The notes below the pieces were generated by a model. It ran no database searches, was not told the origin of the DNA, and saw nothing but the letters and a program-made list of their open reading frames with translations. From Cotesia glomerata (taxonomy: Eukaryota > Arthropoda > Insecta > Hymenoptera > Braconidae), in contig NC_058164.1 in assembly GCF_020080835.1 (NCBI RefSeq), positions 1,364,001 through 1,428,000 of the forward strand: 64,000 bases of DNA, written 5' to 3'. Within the stretch, counting starts at the first letter, position 1. The number at the start of each line of letters is the position of its first letter. The position numbers were made by a program, and so were the translations under genes. Below, piece after piece: positions 20,252-31,909 of the stretch.

Positions 20252-21868
20252 ATGGCGTTCAAGGTAATTTTGCCATTTAAGTGTATTATCGCTATATTAA
20301 ACATAAAATTGTGCCAAAGCAGTCTGTCTAGTGATATGTTGTTCTAATACTGTGAATTTAAAATTTATGTACTCACTATTAATCTGGGTTCGATTCCCGG
20401 CTTTCTGATCAGCAAAATTTTTCCAAGTTAATCTTCCCTGAATTTTAAATGTTGCAATATTTTATTTAATTTTCGAATAGATGCCCGGAGAGAAAAGAAT
20501 AGATTTTGTTCTTATTTACATTGTAAATTGTAAATTTGCTGAGAAAAATCTTAGAAATTGTGATAAAAATATGAATAATTATTCATTCGATACACGGGAT
20601 TAAATTCTGAAAATAATGTTGTTGTTTTTCATTTTTTTGATAAAAATTTGAATTTGTTATTAACAAAAAATATAAACAAAATACAAAATCTCAGTTTTTT
20701 ATAAATAACTCATCAACTGTAGGTGATATCAAAAATCAGAAAAAAGATCCTTAAAGAAGAGGAAATTTTTGAAAAAAAGACATGTTTTCCGGAACTCTAG
20801 CTTCAAAAACAATAATTTTTATTTAACATCGAAAATAGAATTCCGCGCGGCTTTTGTCACAGCCGCGCCGATGCTAAAATACGACAGCAAATTTACACAG
20901 GATTCTTAAAAAAATTTCCGTTCCTATGTACTGTAATAATGGTTACCATTCTAACATAGGAATAAGGTCTATTCTTTTCGCTTCGGGTGCACTGTCAAGC
21001 TTATTAATGCTTAAATATGTAATGGGCTGCATAGATAACATAACATTAAATGAATTGTTTCTTATTTAATAATAGTGAACATAAAAATTTTTAATTTACA
21101 TACTTGAACAACATATCACTAGAGAAATCGATTTGGCATAAAACTTACTTATCAATATTGAAAATCTTTGGTCTTAAAATAACTAATAAATTTTTAAACT
21201 GTGTATTAATATAAAAAAATTGCTCATTAATTATTAAAATTTGTGCATAAAGTGTGTGTTAATTAATTCTGCAGCAAATCCGTGGATTAACTTCACCAAT
21301 AACACGTTAATGATTAATTATTTGCTTTCAGTTTGTTGCTCTCGCTACCCTCTTAGCAGTCGCTAATGCAGGAGTAGTACCCTACGCTTACCAGGCGCCA
21401 GCTCACCTAAGTGTTGGACACTACGCCTCAGCACCGGTTGCCTACGCCCCCGTAGCCAAGACGGTTCTAACCAAAGCCGTGGATACTGAGTACGACCCTC
21501 ACCCAGAGTACAACTTCTCCTACGGCGTACACGACAGCTTGACCGGTGACGCAAAGACCCAGCAGGAAACTCGCCACGGAGATGTTGTTGAAGGGAGCTA
21601 CAGTCTTGTTGAAGCTGATGGAACTCGCCGCGTTGTTCACTACACTGCTGATGATGTCAACGGATTCAACGCTGTAGTTGAAAAACAACCCGCTGCTGTT
21701 GCTGTTAAAGCTGTTGCTCCAGTAGTTCACGCTGCTCCAGTTGCCTACAAAGCTGCTCCAGTTTATCACTCTGCTCCCGTTTACCAAGCTGCTCCAGTAG
21801 CTTACAAAGCTGCACCAGTTTACGCAGCAGCACCTGTTCACTACACTGAGGCCGTCTACCACCACTAA
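20252..21868 (+). CDS. RR-2 cuticular protein gene 6
   Basis: CDS join(20252..20263,21332..21868), 182 aa; the 1068-nt intron starts GTAATT and ends TTTCAG. Signal peptide MAFKFVALATLLAVANA. A spacer with AYQAPAHLSVGHY and APVAYAPVAK precedes RR-2 at about residues 56-124: DPHPEYNFSYGVHD, GDVVEGSYSLVEADGTRR, VHYTADDVNGFNAVV. The C-terminus alternates APV with Tyr/His (YKAAPVYHSAPVYQAAPV) and ends YHH. RTRHGD carries His where most paralogues have Asp or Asn. Single gene on the + strand with no divergent partner; the exon 1 call rests on the promoter spacing and the conserved MAFK exon. Confidence 0.93.
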
Positions 21869-22014
21869 GTTCTTTCTTTTTGATGGTGTTTTTGTATGAA
21901 AAAATTATTATCCAGTATAATTAGCGATATCCTTTTTTTTATTTTTATTTTTTTTATGGCTTTTTAAATTTTTGGTTTTATTTTTTTTTTAATTGCTGTA
22001 AATAGCTTGTGCAT

Positions 22015-22020
22015 AATAAA
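22015..22020 (+). terminator. Poly(A) signal of gene 6
   Basis: AATAAA about 147 nt after the stop, within CATAATAAAGAAAG. Confidence 0.7.
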
Positions 22021-22977
22021 GAAAGTAATTTTTTTCTGACAAATTTTTGTTGAAATTTTTTTTCTATAGATAGATAGATATAAAATTTTATTTGACTCTG
22101 GAATCTAAGCTCCAGAGCCATCATTATTTAAGATACATTGATTTACATCGGTTTGCATTTGTATATAATATAACTCAGTACAAGATTACTTAATTAATTG
22201 AAGGTTTACAATTAAATTAAATTTTAAATTTTAATGAAATACAAATAGATCATTTAATACTAAGAAATAATTTAAAGTCATAATTCAACATATAAAATAA
22301 TATTTTAAATGAGATTAAAATAAAAATTGCAATTATTAATTATCATGTTGAAAAAGGTGATTAAAGTATTTTTAAATTCAACTAAACTATCTACAGCTAC
22401 AGTTTCAGCTTGCAGGTATTCCACTACATTTTATAATCATTTTCAAAGAAAAGTTGCATGAAAAATGCAAATTTTGATAAAAAAATTTTATAGAATTTAA
22501 ATTTTACATAGTTTAAATGATTTTTATTAGTGAAAATTGAAAAAAAAAAAAACTTTTTTAAGTTAGCGAAAAAAAGTTTTTATAAGTTTCGTGAATCTCT
22601 TATTAAAAATTATTTAAAACTCATTTAGATATTCCTACTTATGGGCATTCAGTAGATGAGTAATTATTTTCAATCCTTTTGTTTTTTCAGAAAAATAATC
22701 TCACAAAAAGATTTTTAAAATATAATGTTAGATTCAATTTTTTCTTTCTTTTTATAATAATTATGCTTGCAATTAAATTGACCGTCCTTGAGAAGTTCAC
22801 GTTCTTTATAAGTTATATATACATATACATGAAATTGCATCAACAAGGTAAGCGTAATAACGAGAAGATTGGCTGAGTTTGTGTAACCACTACTTATCCA
22901 AAAAGAACTTTGTCGAATTGGGGTCCCATTAACTGGAATCACCGGGAATCAACCAGTAGAGGGGTGCACGCAAGGGG
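22021..22977. other. Intergenic DNA between genes 6 and 7
   Basis: AT-rich up to about 22780, then a GC-richer promoter-proximal stretch (22880-22977) leading to the TATA box of gene 7. ORFs here (for example 22679-22876) look random. Confidence 0.5.
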
Positions 22978-23013
22978 TATAAAGGACGCAGGACGCAAGA
23001 GACTGTATTCAGT
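22978..23013 (+). promoter_or_regulatory. Core promoter of gene 7
   Basis: TATAAAG at 22978-22984 and a TATTCAGTACA initiator with A at 23011, 33 nt downstream. Confidence 0.8.
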
Positions 23014-23068
23014 ACAACTGTCTGTTTCACAAGTATTACTGATTCGTCAGATTCCACATAATTCAAAA

Positions 23069-24069
23069 ATGGCTTTCAAGGTATAACTGTTTTCATATTT
23101 TCGAAATAAATTATCACTAACAAAGACTAATTTTCTGTAGAAAATTCATTGCTTAAAATTGTAATCGTCATATTTTTCTTCGTTAATTGATTAGTATTTT
23201 TAAATTTCTTTTTCTTCGATAATAAAATGTTAGATTTATTATTTTTTCTAACGTTTGAAATGTAAAAGACATAAGTAATAATATATTTTTTTCCAATCTG
23301 CTTAAGAAATTTTCAAAAAGAAACAAATTTTAAAAAACAGTTTTCAGTTTAAATTTTCAATAAATTTTTTCATTTAAAATATTAGTCAATTTTTCAAATT
23401 TTTATTGATGAAATAAAAATAATTTTTTTAGGTAAAAAAATTAGTTAATTTATCTAATCCTTAATTAATCACAAATTATTACTTAATTTTCGAACTAAAT
23501 AAAATTCAATACTATTCAAATTTTTACTAATTTTTTTTGCAATTTTTATTATTATTTATAACAACAATTTTACTTAAAAAAATTTCTTCATATTTCAGTT
23601 CATCACCCTTTTCGCACTCGTAGCCGCAGCAAACGCTGGATTCGTGCCAGCAAGTTACCACGCTCCATTGGCATACGCTGCACCAGCGGCCTACGCAGCT
23701 CCAGCATTAACTAAGATCGCTACTCCTGTCTTGGCAAAATCTGAAGATGCTTACGACCCTCACCCACAATACAGTTTCTCGTACGACGTCCATGACTCAA
23801 TTACCGGCGACAACAAGCAGCAATACGAATCCCGAGATGGAGACTCTGTTCATGGAAGCTACAGCTTGCTCGAAGCTGATGGATCCCGACGAATTGTTGA
23901 CTACACTGCCGACTCCATCAACGGATTCAACGCTGTTGTTCGCAAAGAACCCGCATCTGCTCCAATTGCCCTTGCCCATGCTGCCCCTGTACTCAAAGCA
24001 GCACCTTTGGTTCATGCTGCACCAGCACCATTCGCCTACGCTGCACCTTTGGCCAAGCTTTACCACTAA
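23069..24069 (+). CDS. RR-2 cuticular protein gene 7
   Basis: CDS join(23069..23080,23599..24069), 160 aa, the shortest in the cluster; intron 518 nt (GTATAA...TTTCAG). Signal peptide MAFKFITLFALVAAANA, then PASYHAPLAYAAPAAYAAP. RR-2 at about residues 55-122: DPHPQYSFSYDVHD, RDGDSVHGSYSLLEADGSRR, VDYTADSINGFNAVV. The C-terminus is a short Ala/Pro/His stretch ending LAKLYH. The N-terminal AYAAPAAYAAP and LAKSED segments resemble gene 13, its likely closest paralogue, although that lies 25 kb away on the other strand. Confidence 0.94.
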
Positions 24070-24206
24070 ATTTCACTAGTTAATTTAGTACCGCACTAGC
24101 ACAAACTTAAAATGACTGAATCACTTTATTATTTTATAATAGAGCACTTTTTGACTTGTATAGATATAGTTATGATTTACGGATTATTTTTAATTACTTT
24201 TGTTGT

Positions 24207-24212
24207 AATAAA
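24207..24212 (+). terminator. Poly(A) signal of gene 7
   Basis: AATAAA about 138 nt after the stop, in GTAATAAATAAGC. Confidence 0.75.
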
Positions 24213-25019
24213 TAAGCTTTAATGTTTCTTTGTAATTAAAACCGATTTTAGAATAAAGATTGTTTTATAGCAAACGAAGATTAATTTATTTCAAAAGATT
24301 CTTTGTTGATTTTTTAGTTTACTGATCATTTTTTACGTTTTTTTCATGGCTTTTACAAATGACTAGCTAATTACCGCTTATTTTGCTAGACATATTATAA
24401 AATTGAATTTTTAAATCTAGAATTAAAATTTGACTGGAATATTTTTTCTACTAAACAAATTTTTTAATAAATCCATGAAATAAATGTAAACTTCTTCATC
24501 TGCTGATGAGGATACATTGTAAAAAATCAGGAGTGAATTTTAACTCCCATTACTGCGAGTACTGGAGTGAAGAAATATAACACTCCGCATACGGAGTAAA
24601 TTTGGAGTTTCTTTTTCAGTGAAGTTATTCTAGAGTGAATATGGATTTTAATCGGAAATAAATTTTAATACGAAATTTTTAAACTAAAATAAATTTTTAT
24701 TTAGCTAAAATATTTTTCTTATGCCAAATTACTAACAAGTACTTTAAACAATATTTCAAGTTTAAGTTTGGAAATATCAATAGTGTCTTTTCAGAACATT
24801 GATTCAAATTTTTATGTAATTTATTTTATTTTCAAGCCTTGTTAAAAAATCCTAACATCAAAAGTAAAAATAATAAATAAATATATATTATTATAAGAGA
24901 TTCCTATCTATATAGTCACTTATCACGATATTTCGGGAACCATCAGACCTAGATACTTAAAATTTGGTAGGAATATTACTTTTTCCATGTAGAGGTCAGC
25001 TAAGAACGGATTTTAAGAA

Positions 25020-25420
25020 ATTCCTCCCCCAAAGGGGTTTGCGGAGTTGTTAACAATAAAAAATTCCCGTTTTTAAAATATAGCTCCTATCGACTCCAAA
25101 TTTTATAGGAATCTTCTGTGAGAGATATAGAAATAGTTTATGAACGAATTTTATGATAGATCACCACAAAGGGGCTTGTGGGGGTGGGCATTAACAATGA
25201 AAATTTTTATTTTTCAAACTATAGCTCCTACAGACTCCAAATTTGATAGGATTTTCTATAAGTGATGTAAAAATCATTTATAAAAAAATTTTACGATATT
25301 TCATCCCACAGGGGATTGCGGGGGTGGGTATTAATAATGAAAATTTTTAAGTTTCACACTGTAGTTCCTACAGACTCCAAATTTGGTAGTAATTTTCTAT
25401 AAGTGTTCAAAAAATTCATT
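25020..25420. repeat. About 140-bp degenerate tandem repeat
   Basis: Three units each carry CAAAGGGG or a close variant (25031, 25168, 25308) and GACTCCAAATTT (25092, 25233, 25373), spaced 137-141 bp. Each unit also has GGGGGTGGG...AATGAAAATTTTT. Confidence 0.8.
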
Positions 25421-25573
25421 TACATTTTTCAACGTTAGATCCTTCTGCTTCTGAATTTGAGCGAATTAGGGCGAATTTGTGTCAGTCAGCTTTCAAAACT
25501 CTCAAAGAGTTCATTTATAATTTTCAGCGTTAGATCCTTCAGCGTCCGAATTTGAGATCTTTTTATCTGTATG

Positions 25574-25755
25574 TCTGAATTTCTGCGAATTACGGCGAAT
25601 TCTGAAGAATTAGATCATTGAGTCTTTGTGTCTGAATTTCTGCGAATTACGGCGAGTTCTGAAGAATTAGATCTTTGAGTCTGTGTGTCTGAATTCCTGC
25701 GAATTACGGCGAATTCTGATGAATTAGATCTTTGTGTCTGTGTATCTGAATTGGT
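25574..25755. repeat. 57-bp tandem repeat
   Basis: TCTGAATTTCTGCGAATTAC units start at 25574, 25631, 25688 and (diverging) 25745, exactly 57 bp apart. Each contains CGGCGAATTCTGAAGAATTA. More degenerate copies flank the array. Confidence 0.9.
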
Positions 25756-25991
25756 GTGAATCAGGTCTCAAACTCTCAAAGAGTTCATTTATAATTTTCA
25801 ACGTTAGATCTTTCTGTGTCCGTATTTGAGCGAATTAGGAGGGGTTAGGTTTTTAAACTCTCAGAGTACATTCACAATTCAAATACTTCGAATATTTGAT
25901 TTGAATTCAAGACGAATAATTCGTAATTCGATTATTTGCAAACTCCTACTTTTTTTTTCTAAGCCTAACATTTTTGCCAAATCAAAAATAA

Positions 25992-26209
25992 TCTATACTT
26001 ATATTATAAAGAGGTAAAATTTGATTGTTCGTTTGTTTTTTTAAATTGAATCGGCTCCAAAACTACGGAACCGATTTAAAAAAATTTTTCACCGTTGGGA
26101 AGCTACACTATCTCCAGGTGACATAGGCTATATTACATCTAGGCTATAATTAATTTAAAAATTTTTGTTAAATACAAAAACCCTGTGCGAAGCCGGGGTG
26201 ACCTGCTAG
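25992..26209 (+). mobile_element. 218-bp non-autonomous Helitron
   Basis: Starts TCTATACTTATATTATAAAG after an A and ends CTAG before a T. A 6-bp hairpin ACCCTG-TGCGAAGC-CGGGGT lies six bases before CTAG. Interior words GAATCGGCTCCAAAACTACG and GCGAAGCCGGGGTGACCTG are ones I recall from short Helitrons of other arthropods. Different family from those at 6367 and 43217. Confidence 0.85.
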
Positions 26210-26494
26210 TTATTATTATCACTGCATTTATTTGAATGAAATAAACTACTTTAATGTTACTGAAATTAACTGACATATAGCAATTTTCAGGATTTTTTAG
26301 TAAATAAATTATTATAAAAAGAATTTCTTAAAAAATTTTCCCTGTATAAATTCAAAAATAATATTTATGCAATTTTTTTATATGCTAAAAATTATTAGTT
26401 ATATCAAACTACGGAAGGTAAATTAATTTTTTAATCTCTACATATGCATTTTGTAATTTTTTAAAGTAATTTTTTAAAAATTTTTTACAGTGTA

Positions 26495-29400
26495 ATAAGA
26501 AAAAAAACTATAAAATAAAAAAAAAAGATACTGAAAAAATAAGAATAAAGTTTCATTTTTTTAGTTTCAAACAATTCTGTCAAAAGACTCCACTAGCACG
26601 CATCAGCCGCAATATCTGGTGTATAATAAAGATGTCAGATATCTCATTGAAACATATATACGTATACATGTATTTAATTTTGTATGCATGGAACACTAAC
26701 TCAGTGCTGACCGGTTTCAACTTTTTAATGTCACGTCATTTGAAAAAAAAATTTTTTTAAAGCTTGAATTATATATTCAAGAGATTTAATACTTGGTTCC
26801 CATAAATGAATTACTTCAGACATATTATTTTCTGTTATAACTTATAACGTCAAATATATTTCAATAAAATCCTCTCAAAAACAATTAAATAAGTGCTTAA
26901 AAATTATTAAAGAATGAGTAATTAAAACAAGGTATAATTTAGCTTGGCTTAATTTAATCCTTCGACCTACTTGGGGTTTGAAGCCTGGCAAAAAGCATTT
27001 TTGCGTCCGGTGGTCTACCTGACAGCAAACAGACAATTAAGAAATCGAAAGTGTAGTGCTCTAAAGCGCTTGCATTGAGCAACGAAGAAATTATACGGGT
27101 GTAATTAACTTAATTGCGCTCTTGAACTTGAAATTAAAATACATGAAACTAAAAAGTTTAAATGTCACCGATCGCAGCTTTTAAATATGATACAATTAAG
27201 ATAAAAAATGAACTATCAGCCAGCATTTACTCATTAAATTGCACTCGATGCATCACATTACAATGTGCTTGAAAATAATTAAATTTTGATATTTAAATAG
27301 GTAACAAATTATTACGAAATATTTGAACGATATTCCGTGTACAAAATTACCACAATCGTATTTTTAAGATCTTGAATTATATTCAGTGAAAGTATTTATA
27401 ACAGTGGTGTGTGTTAAAAAAAAATATTAATCAGATAAAATCGATAATAATATTAAAATATTAAAAGTAAAATTAAATAACAAATACATACATATACACA
27501 ATAATTTAATAAAGTTATTTATGTATGAATGTATGAAGAAAGCTATCGACAATGCTCTTATCTTGTCTCCCATTTTGACAAACTGTATAGCAGCCACTTT
27601 GACATACAGTTATGTAATAGTAAGTAAGTGGACGAAAAAAAGAGTAGGTAGACGCTCGAAGAACTAGATCGCCAAGAAAGAACAAACTTTTATTTTTACT
27701 TTCGCTTGTATTGGGAGAAAAAGAAAAGAGAACACGGTTGCTTAAATCGAAGAAAAGGTTTTTTAAATAAATACCTGTGCTGCTACTAAATTATCCTTGT
27801 AAACTATAGAGCTAATCAGGACGGTAGTTAATTTGACAAAAAATTAGTATTGTTTTTTTTTTATTTCTCAATTTTAATTAAATGCAGCTGGACTGCTGCC
27901 AAATCTTTATGCTCATATGATCACGTTACATTTGATGTAACAATCCGCGATTCCGGTTGCGCAGATTATAGGATTCGCCAAGAAATTTTATGTTATTACG
28001 AAATCAGAGGACTAACGATGTTATTACGTGTGCATGGCAATCTTCAAATGGCCTAATTTGTAGTTTTTGTTTTTGAATTTCTTAATTTTATTCTTGGCAG
28101 AAATTAATTGTAATTCAATTATTATTTGTAAAAAAAAATTTAACATGCTACCTACATTAATTAAAAAAGTTTAAAACTGTGAAAATAATTAAGTTGTAAA
28201 AATTTCTCGAGTTATATTTTTAAAATTTTGAATATATGTTAATCTTTATTATATTAAGGTATTTAAAATACCATATAATAAGAACTACAATCTATTTTCA
28301 TTTACATATAATTAGCATTAGAAATACTATTTTTAAAAAAATTGCTAATATGTATTTTAAAGTAATCGGAAAAAATGGACCTGGAAAAAATTTTAAAGTT
28401 ATTAAAATTTCATATTATTTTATTAAAATTATTATAAAATAAAAATTATAATAATAATTGTATCACACACACAATTTTCCTGAAAAGCAAGCACCCTCAG
28501 AATGATCGCTCCATTTTTTGTTACAAAAAAAAATAAAAAAAAATGATTATTACCGTTATTATAATTTTTATTTTTATTTTATAATAATTTTAATGAAATA
28601 ATGTGAATTTTTCATAACTTTAAAATTATTTCGGGTTTATTTTTTCCGAAATTCGTATTTTAAACTATTTTAATAAAATTCTTAAATAAAAAAATTTTAT
28701 TTGAAGATTTTGAATTTTTTTTTTTTATTTTATATAAAAAGATTTAACGCCCATACTAATAATATACAAAATATTAATAAAAAATAAATAAATCGATAAG
28801 TGCATCAAAATAAACAGGTTAACGGCCAATAAGTATAAATGAAGACGTATCGTAAGATATGAGGAAGAATAAACGAGTCAATGATGAGTCGCTGACCTCG
28901 GAAACTCCGAGCGTTATTATGTAAGTTAGTAAGTCGTCCGCTCTGTAGATCGTGGATCGAGATGCAGACGTGTGTGTTATATCTCGCTCCGGGCGCGATG
29001 ACCCACTTCTCAAGCGTCTCATTGTCAAGGTTACAACTCATCTTCTTTCCTTATTACGTTACCAAGCTCCAATGTGGGTGAATCACTATCACATAAATTA
29101 TCCTCAACAACATAATCAATTCGATTTATTTTAATTCTCGCTGTATTTTCATTACTCGTGATTTATTAAATAAAATTTATTAAAAATAAATTTTTAAATA
29201 TTGTAATTATAAAATAAATACTCATCTATTTATGTCATCTTTCATTGACGCTCGTCAAAAATTAGTCAACCAGGATGTGAAAGTATATCAGTGCCTTGAA
29301 TATCAATAATATTGATACACTCATTCGTGTCATTAAAATAATTTAATCATTACTCGCACTGTAAAAATGCAAGTCATTTGTTAATATTTAATTTATTATT

Positions 29401-31030
29401 TTTATTTTTATTATTAAATGTGTTTATTTATTTTAAATAAACGTTAAAAAAACGTTTGCTAAGTTCAATCGATTATGTTGCTATAAATAAAAATTCACTT
29501 TAAATTATCAAACACCTCAGGCGTGACACGTTAAATGTGTTTTATTATTACAGTCAATACAACGCCACTCACCTCAATCTCAAAAAAAATTCAATAAAAA
29601 CTTTTATTTTTTACTAAGAAAAAAACGAATTGAAGAAAAATATTGAATTATTTTTTTATTCATTTTATATAACAAGATATTAATATATACTGAGCAAAAA
29701 AATGCAAATTATATATTACTAAAAATTTTCTTAAGCAAAGAATAGTCTTCAAAAAATTTGTAAATAAGTTATTTATTTAAATAAAAAATCAATTTATTTT
29801 TGAAAAAACTTTAAATTTAAATTACAAAATTAAAATAAATCAAAAAAGATCAAAGAAATTTTACTTTTATTAAAATTGTTTTAGCTCAATGTTCATTTAA
29901 AAAATTTCTAATTAGATGAAAAATAATTTTCGTAATTGATAAAGTTAATGAAGAAAAACAGTAATTTGATTTTGATTTTGTTTTGATACTACCTTTATTT
30001 CTTTTCATTTCTGTACTTTTCTAGTATACACTGATAAAAGAATTTGTTTATAGTTAAAAAGATTTGTTAATATTTAACAAATCATTTATTAGAAGCCATT
30101 TGTTACTTTAATTTAACAAATATTTCTTAGTATTCACAAAGATTTATTAATATTTAATAAATGAATATCAGATTTATTAAATACAAACAAATGATTTTAA
30201 ATACTAAGAAATATTTGTTTAATACTAAAAAGTGGTCTCTAATAAATAATTTGTTATTTTTTAACAAATATTATTTAATACAAATAAATGCTTCTATCAG
30301 TGTACTATTCTGATTAGAAAATAAAAATTTGCTCCTTAAATTCTAAATTCAATAAATTTAAATTTATTTATTAAACAATACTATTATAAATGTATTATGA
30401 GATGTACTATTATGAAATGTATTTTTATTATGAATATATGATGATTATGTTTTTTGTTAATTTTTCATTCGACTTATGAGGCCTTGGCATAACTTTTTGA
30501 TAAATACATAAATAAATAATTCTTCAAATTAATATATAATAAACATTTGAATTATGATTATGACGATATCATGTATAATCTCATTAAAATTAAATGACAA
30601 AATAACATTAACGGCTAGAATAATTCCATCCATAAAAAATTCCATTTTACGAAATATATCTCGTCACGTAATGAATAATACTTTCCCCCAAACTAACTTG
30701 TAAGTAAAGCATCTAACGTTGCTTACAACCAAATTGTACTTTTCTATAATTCAAAAAAATCGAACCATTAAAAAAACTAGCGCTGATCCTTATAACGATG
30801 ATGAGCATTTAAAAAAAAGCGAAAGTACCGGTCGGCCATAAATTGTAACGTCGCTTCGAAACTTTTCCCAGAGCGTTCGTCAACAAAATCACGTACGCAA
30901 TGGCCAAACTATTTACAATGCAAGTTAAGTGTATTGCACGATATATTGTCCTCGCCCCTCCGCCCCGGAAGAATTTGTCATTGTCCAGCAAGCTATAGCG
31001 TACATTAATTATACAGAGCACAAGTGTTCC
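26495..31030. other. Gene-free intergenic DNA upstream of gene 8
   Basis: AT-rich with a few GC-richer islands (about 26940-27130, 27540-27720, 28800-29060, 30820-31030). None shows an RR-2 motif or other recognisable domain. A 274-bp TIR element lies at 30029-30302. The last island overlaps the promoter of gene 8. Confidence 0.5.
30029..30302. mobile_element. 274-bp TA-flanked MITE
   Basis: Ends CACTGATAAAAGAATTTG and, inverted, CACTGATAGAAGCATTTATT; TA at 30027-30028 and 30303-30304. The body consists of TTAACAAATATT and complementary words. Relics of the family lie near 18465-18640 and 63620-63785. Confidence 0.8.
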
Positions 31031-31067
31031 TATAAAAACGTTTGCTCCGAATAACCAGTACATCAGT
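31031..31067 (+). promoter_or_regulatory. Core promoter of gene 8
   Basis: TATAAAAA at 31031-31038 and ACATCAGTCTTG with A at 31065, 34 nt downstream. The CATCAGTCTT initiator context is shared with gene 9. Confidence 0.8.
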
Positions 31068-31124
31068 CTTGCTTTCGTACTCGTTAGCAAACTTCCGGGT
31101 TATAACAAATCAATCACGGTCATC

Positions 31125-31812
31125 ATGGCTACTAAGGTGAGCTATATTTTTTGTGGATAAATAAAATACTGCTCCGCGAGTGAATTAAGTTGAATCTCCA
31201 ATAATTGAACCTTGTGAAATAAAATATCAATTTTTATTCTAATATCTGCATTATTTCTGTTAACAGTTTTTGGTAACACTTGGATCCATCCTAGCAGTCG
31301 CTCAGGCAGGAATTATCGCAGGACCACCAGTACCAGTTGTTAAGGCTTCAACGGATTATGATCCTCATCCGCAGTACACTTACGCTTACGATGTCCAAGA
31401 TTCATTGACCGGAGACTCAAAATCTCAACATGAAACGCGGAATGGCGATGTCGTCAGTGGAAGTTACAGTCTTATTGAAGCCGATGGAACGAGAAGAGTT
31501 GTTGAGTATACTGCGGATCCGATAAATGGATTCAACGCCGTTGTTCATCGAGAACCAGCTGTCGTTAATGCTGTACCAGCAGCTCCACCTGTAGTAGCAC
31601 CAGCTGTTGTAAAAACTGCTCCAGCAGTACCAGTTGCTCCTGCAGTACCGGCAGTTCCAAGTGTTCCGGCGCCATTTTCTCCATACTCGCCATTTTCTTC
31701 TCTAGGTCCGATTGCGCCTGCGCCAGCGCCGTTCCCTTACGCAAGATCATTCTTTGGGCCTGCTCCGGTTCCTGCGCCAATTCCGGCCCCAGTGTATCCA
31801 TTTAGATTTTAA
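31125..31812 (+). CDS. RR-2 cuticular protein gene 8
   Basis: CDS join(31125..31136,31267..31812), 185 aa; 130-nt intron (GTGAGC...AACAG). Exon 1 reads MATK. Signal peptide MATKFLVTLGSILAVAQA, followed by only about 15 residues before RR-2 at residues 34-101: DPHPQYTYAYDVQD, RNGDVVSGSYSLIEADGTRR, VEYTADPINGFNAVV. The tail is Pro/Ala/Val-rich (PAVPVAPAVPAVPSVPAP) and then Pro/Phe-rich (PFSPYSPFSSLGPIAPAP), ending YPFRF, with few His and Tyr compared with genes 1 to 5. This tail may give different packing or cross-linking, an inference from composition only. Confidence 0.93.
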
Positions 31813-31903
31813 ACTTTAACTTGTAGCCATTTATGACCTAGTCACATGTATATACTTATGTATTACAAATTTTTATATTATTATTATTACATTAAACAAT
31901 GAC

Positions 31904-31909
31904 AATAAA
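31904..31909 (+). terminator. Poly(A) signal of gene 8
   Basis: AATAAA about 92 nt after the stop, in GACAATAAAACG. Confidence 0.75.

Larger units (their letters stand above)
24515..26492. mobile_element. Large TIR element, third family member
   Basis: Begins CATTGTAAAAAATCAGGAGTG and ends AAATTTTTTACAGTG, flanked by TA at 24513-24514 and 26493-26494, matching the family at 5993-7285 (GGAGTGAA words near the left end). The interior holds three units of about 140 bp, a 57-bp tandem array and a 218-bp Helitron, so it is composite. No transposase ORF seen. Confidence 0.65.

Noticed and set aside
20388..20404. GGGTTCGATTCCCGG, resembling a tRNA T arm
   Set aside because: No A box, anticodon arm or acceptor stem lies at the right distance upstream. 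It is intronic in gene 6.
30809..31090. 93-codon minus-strand ORF with two hydrophobic segments
   Set aside because: It overlaps the TATA box and initiator of gene 8, lies in a GC-richer promoter stretch, and shows no recognisable family motif.
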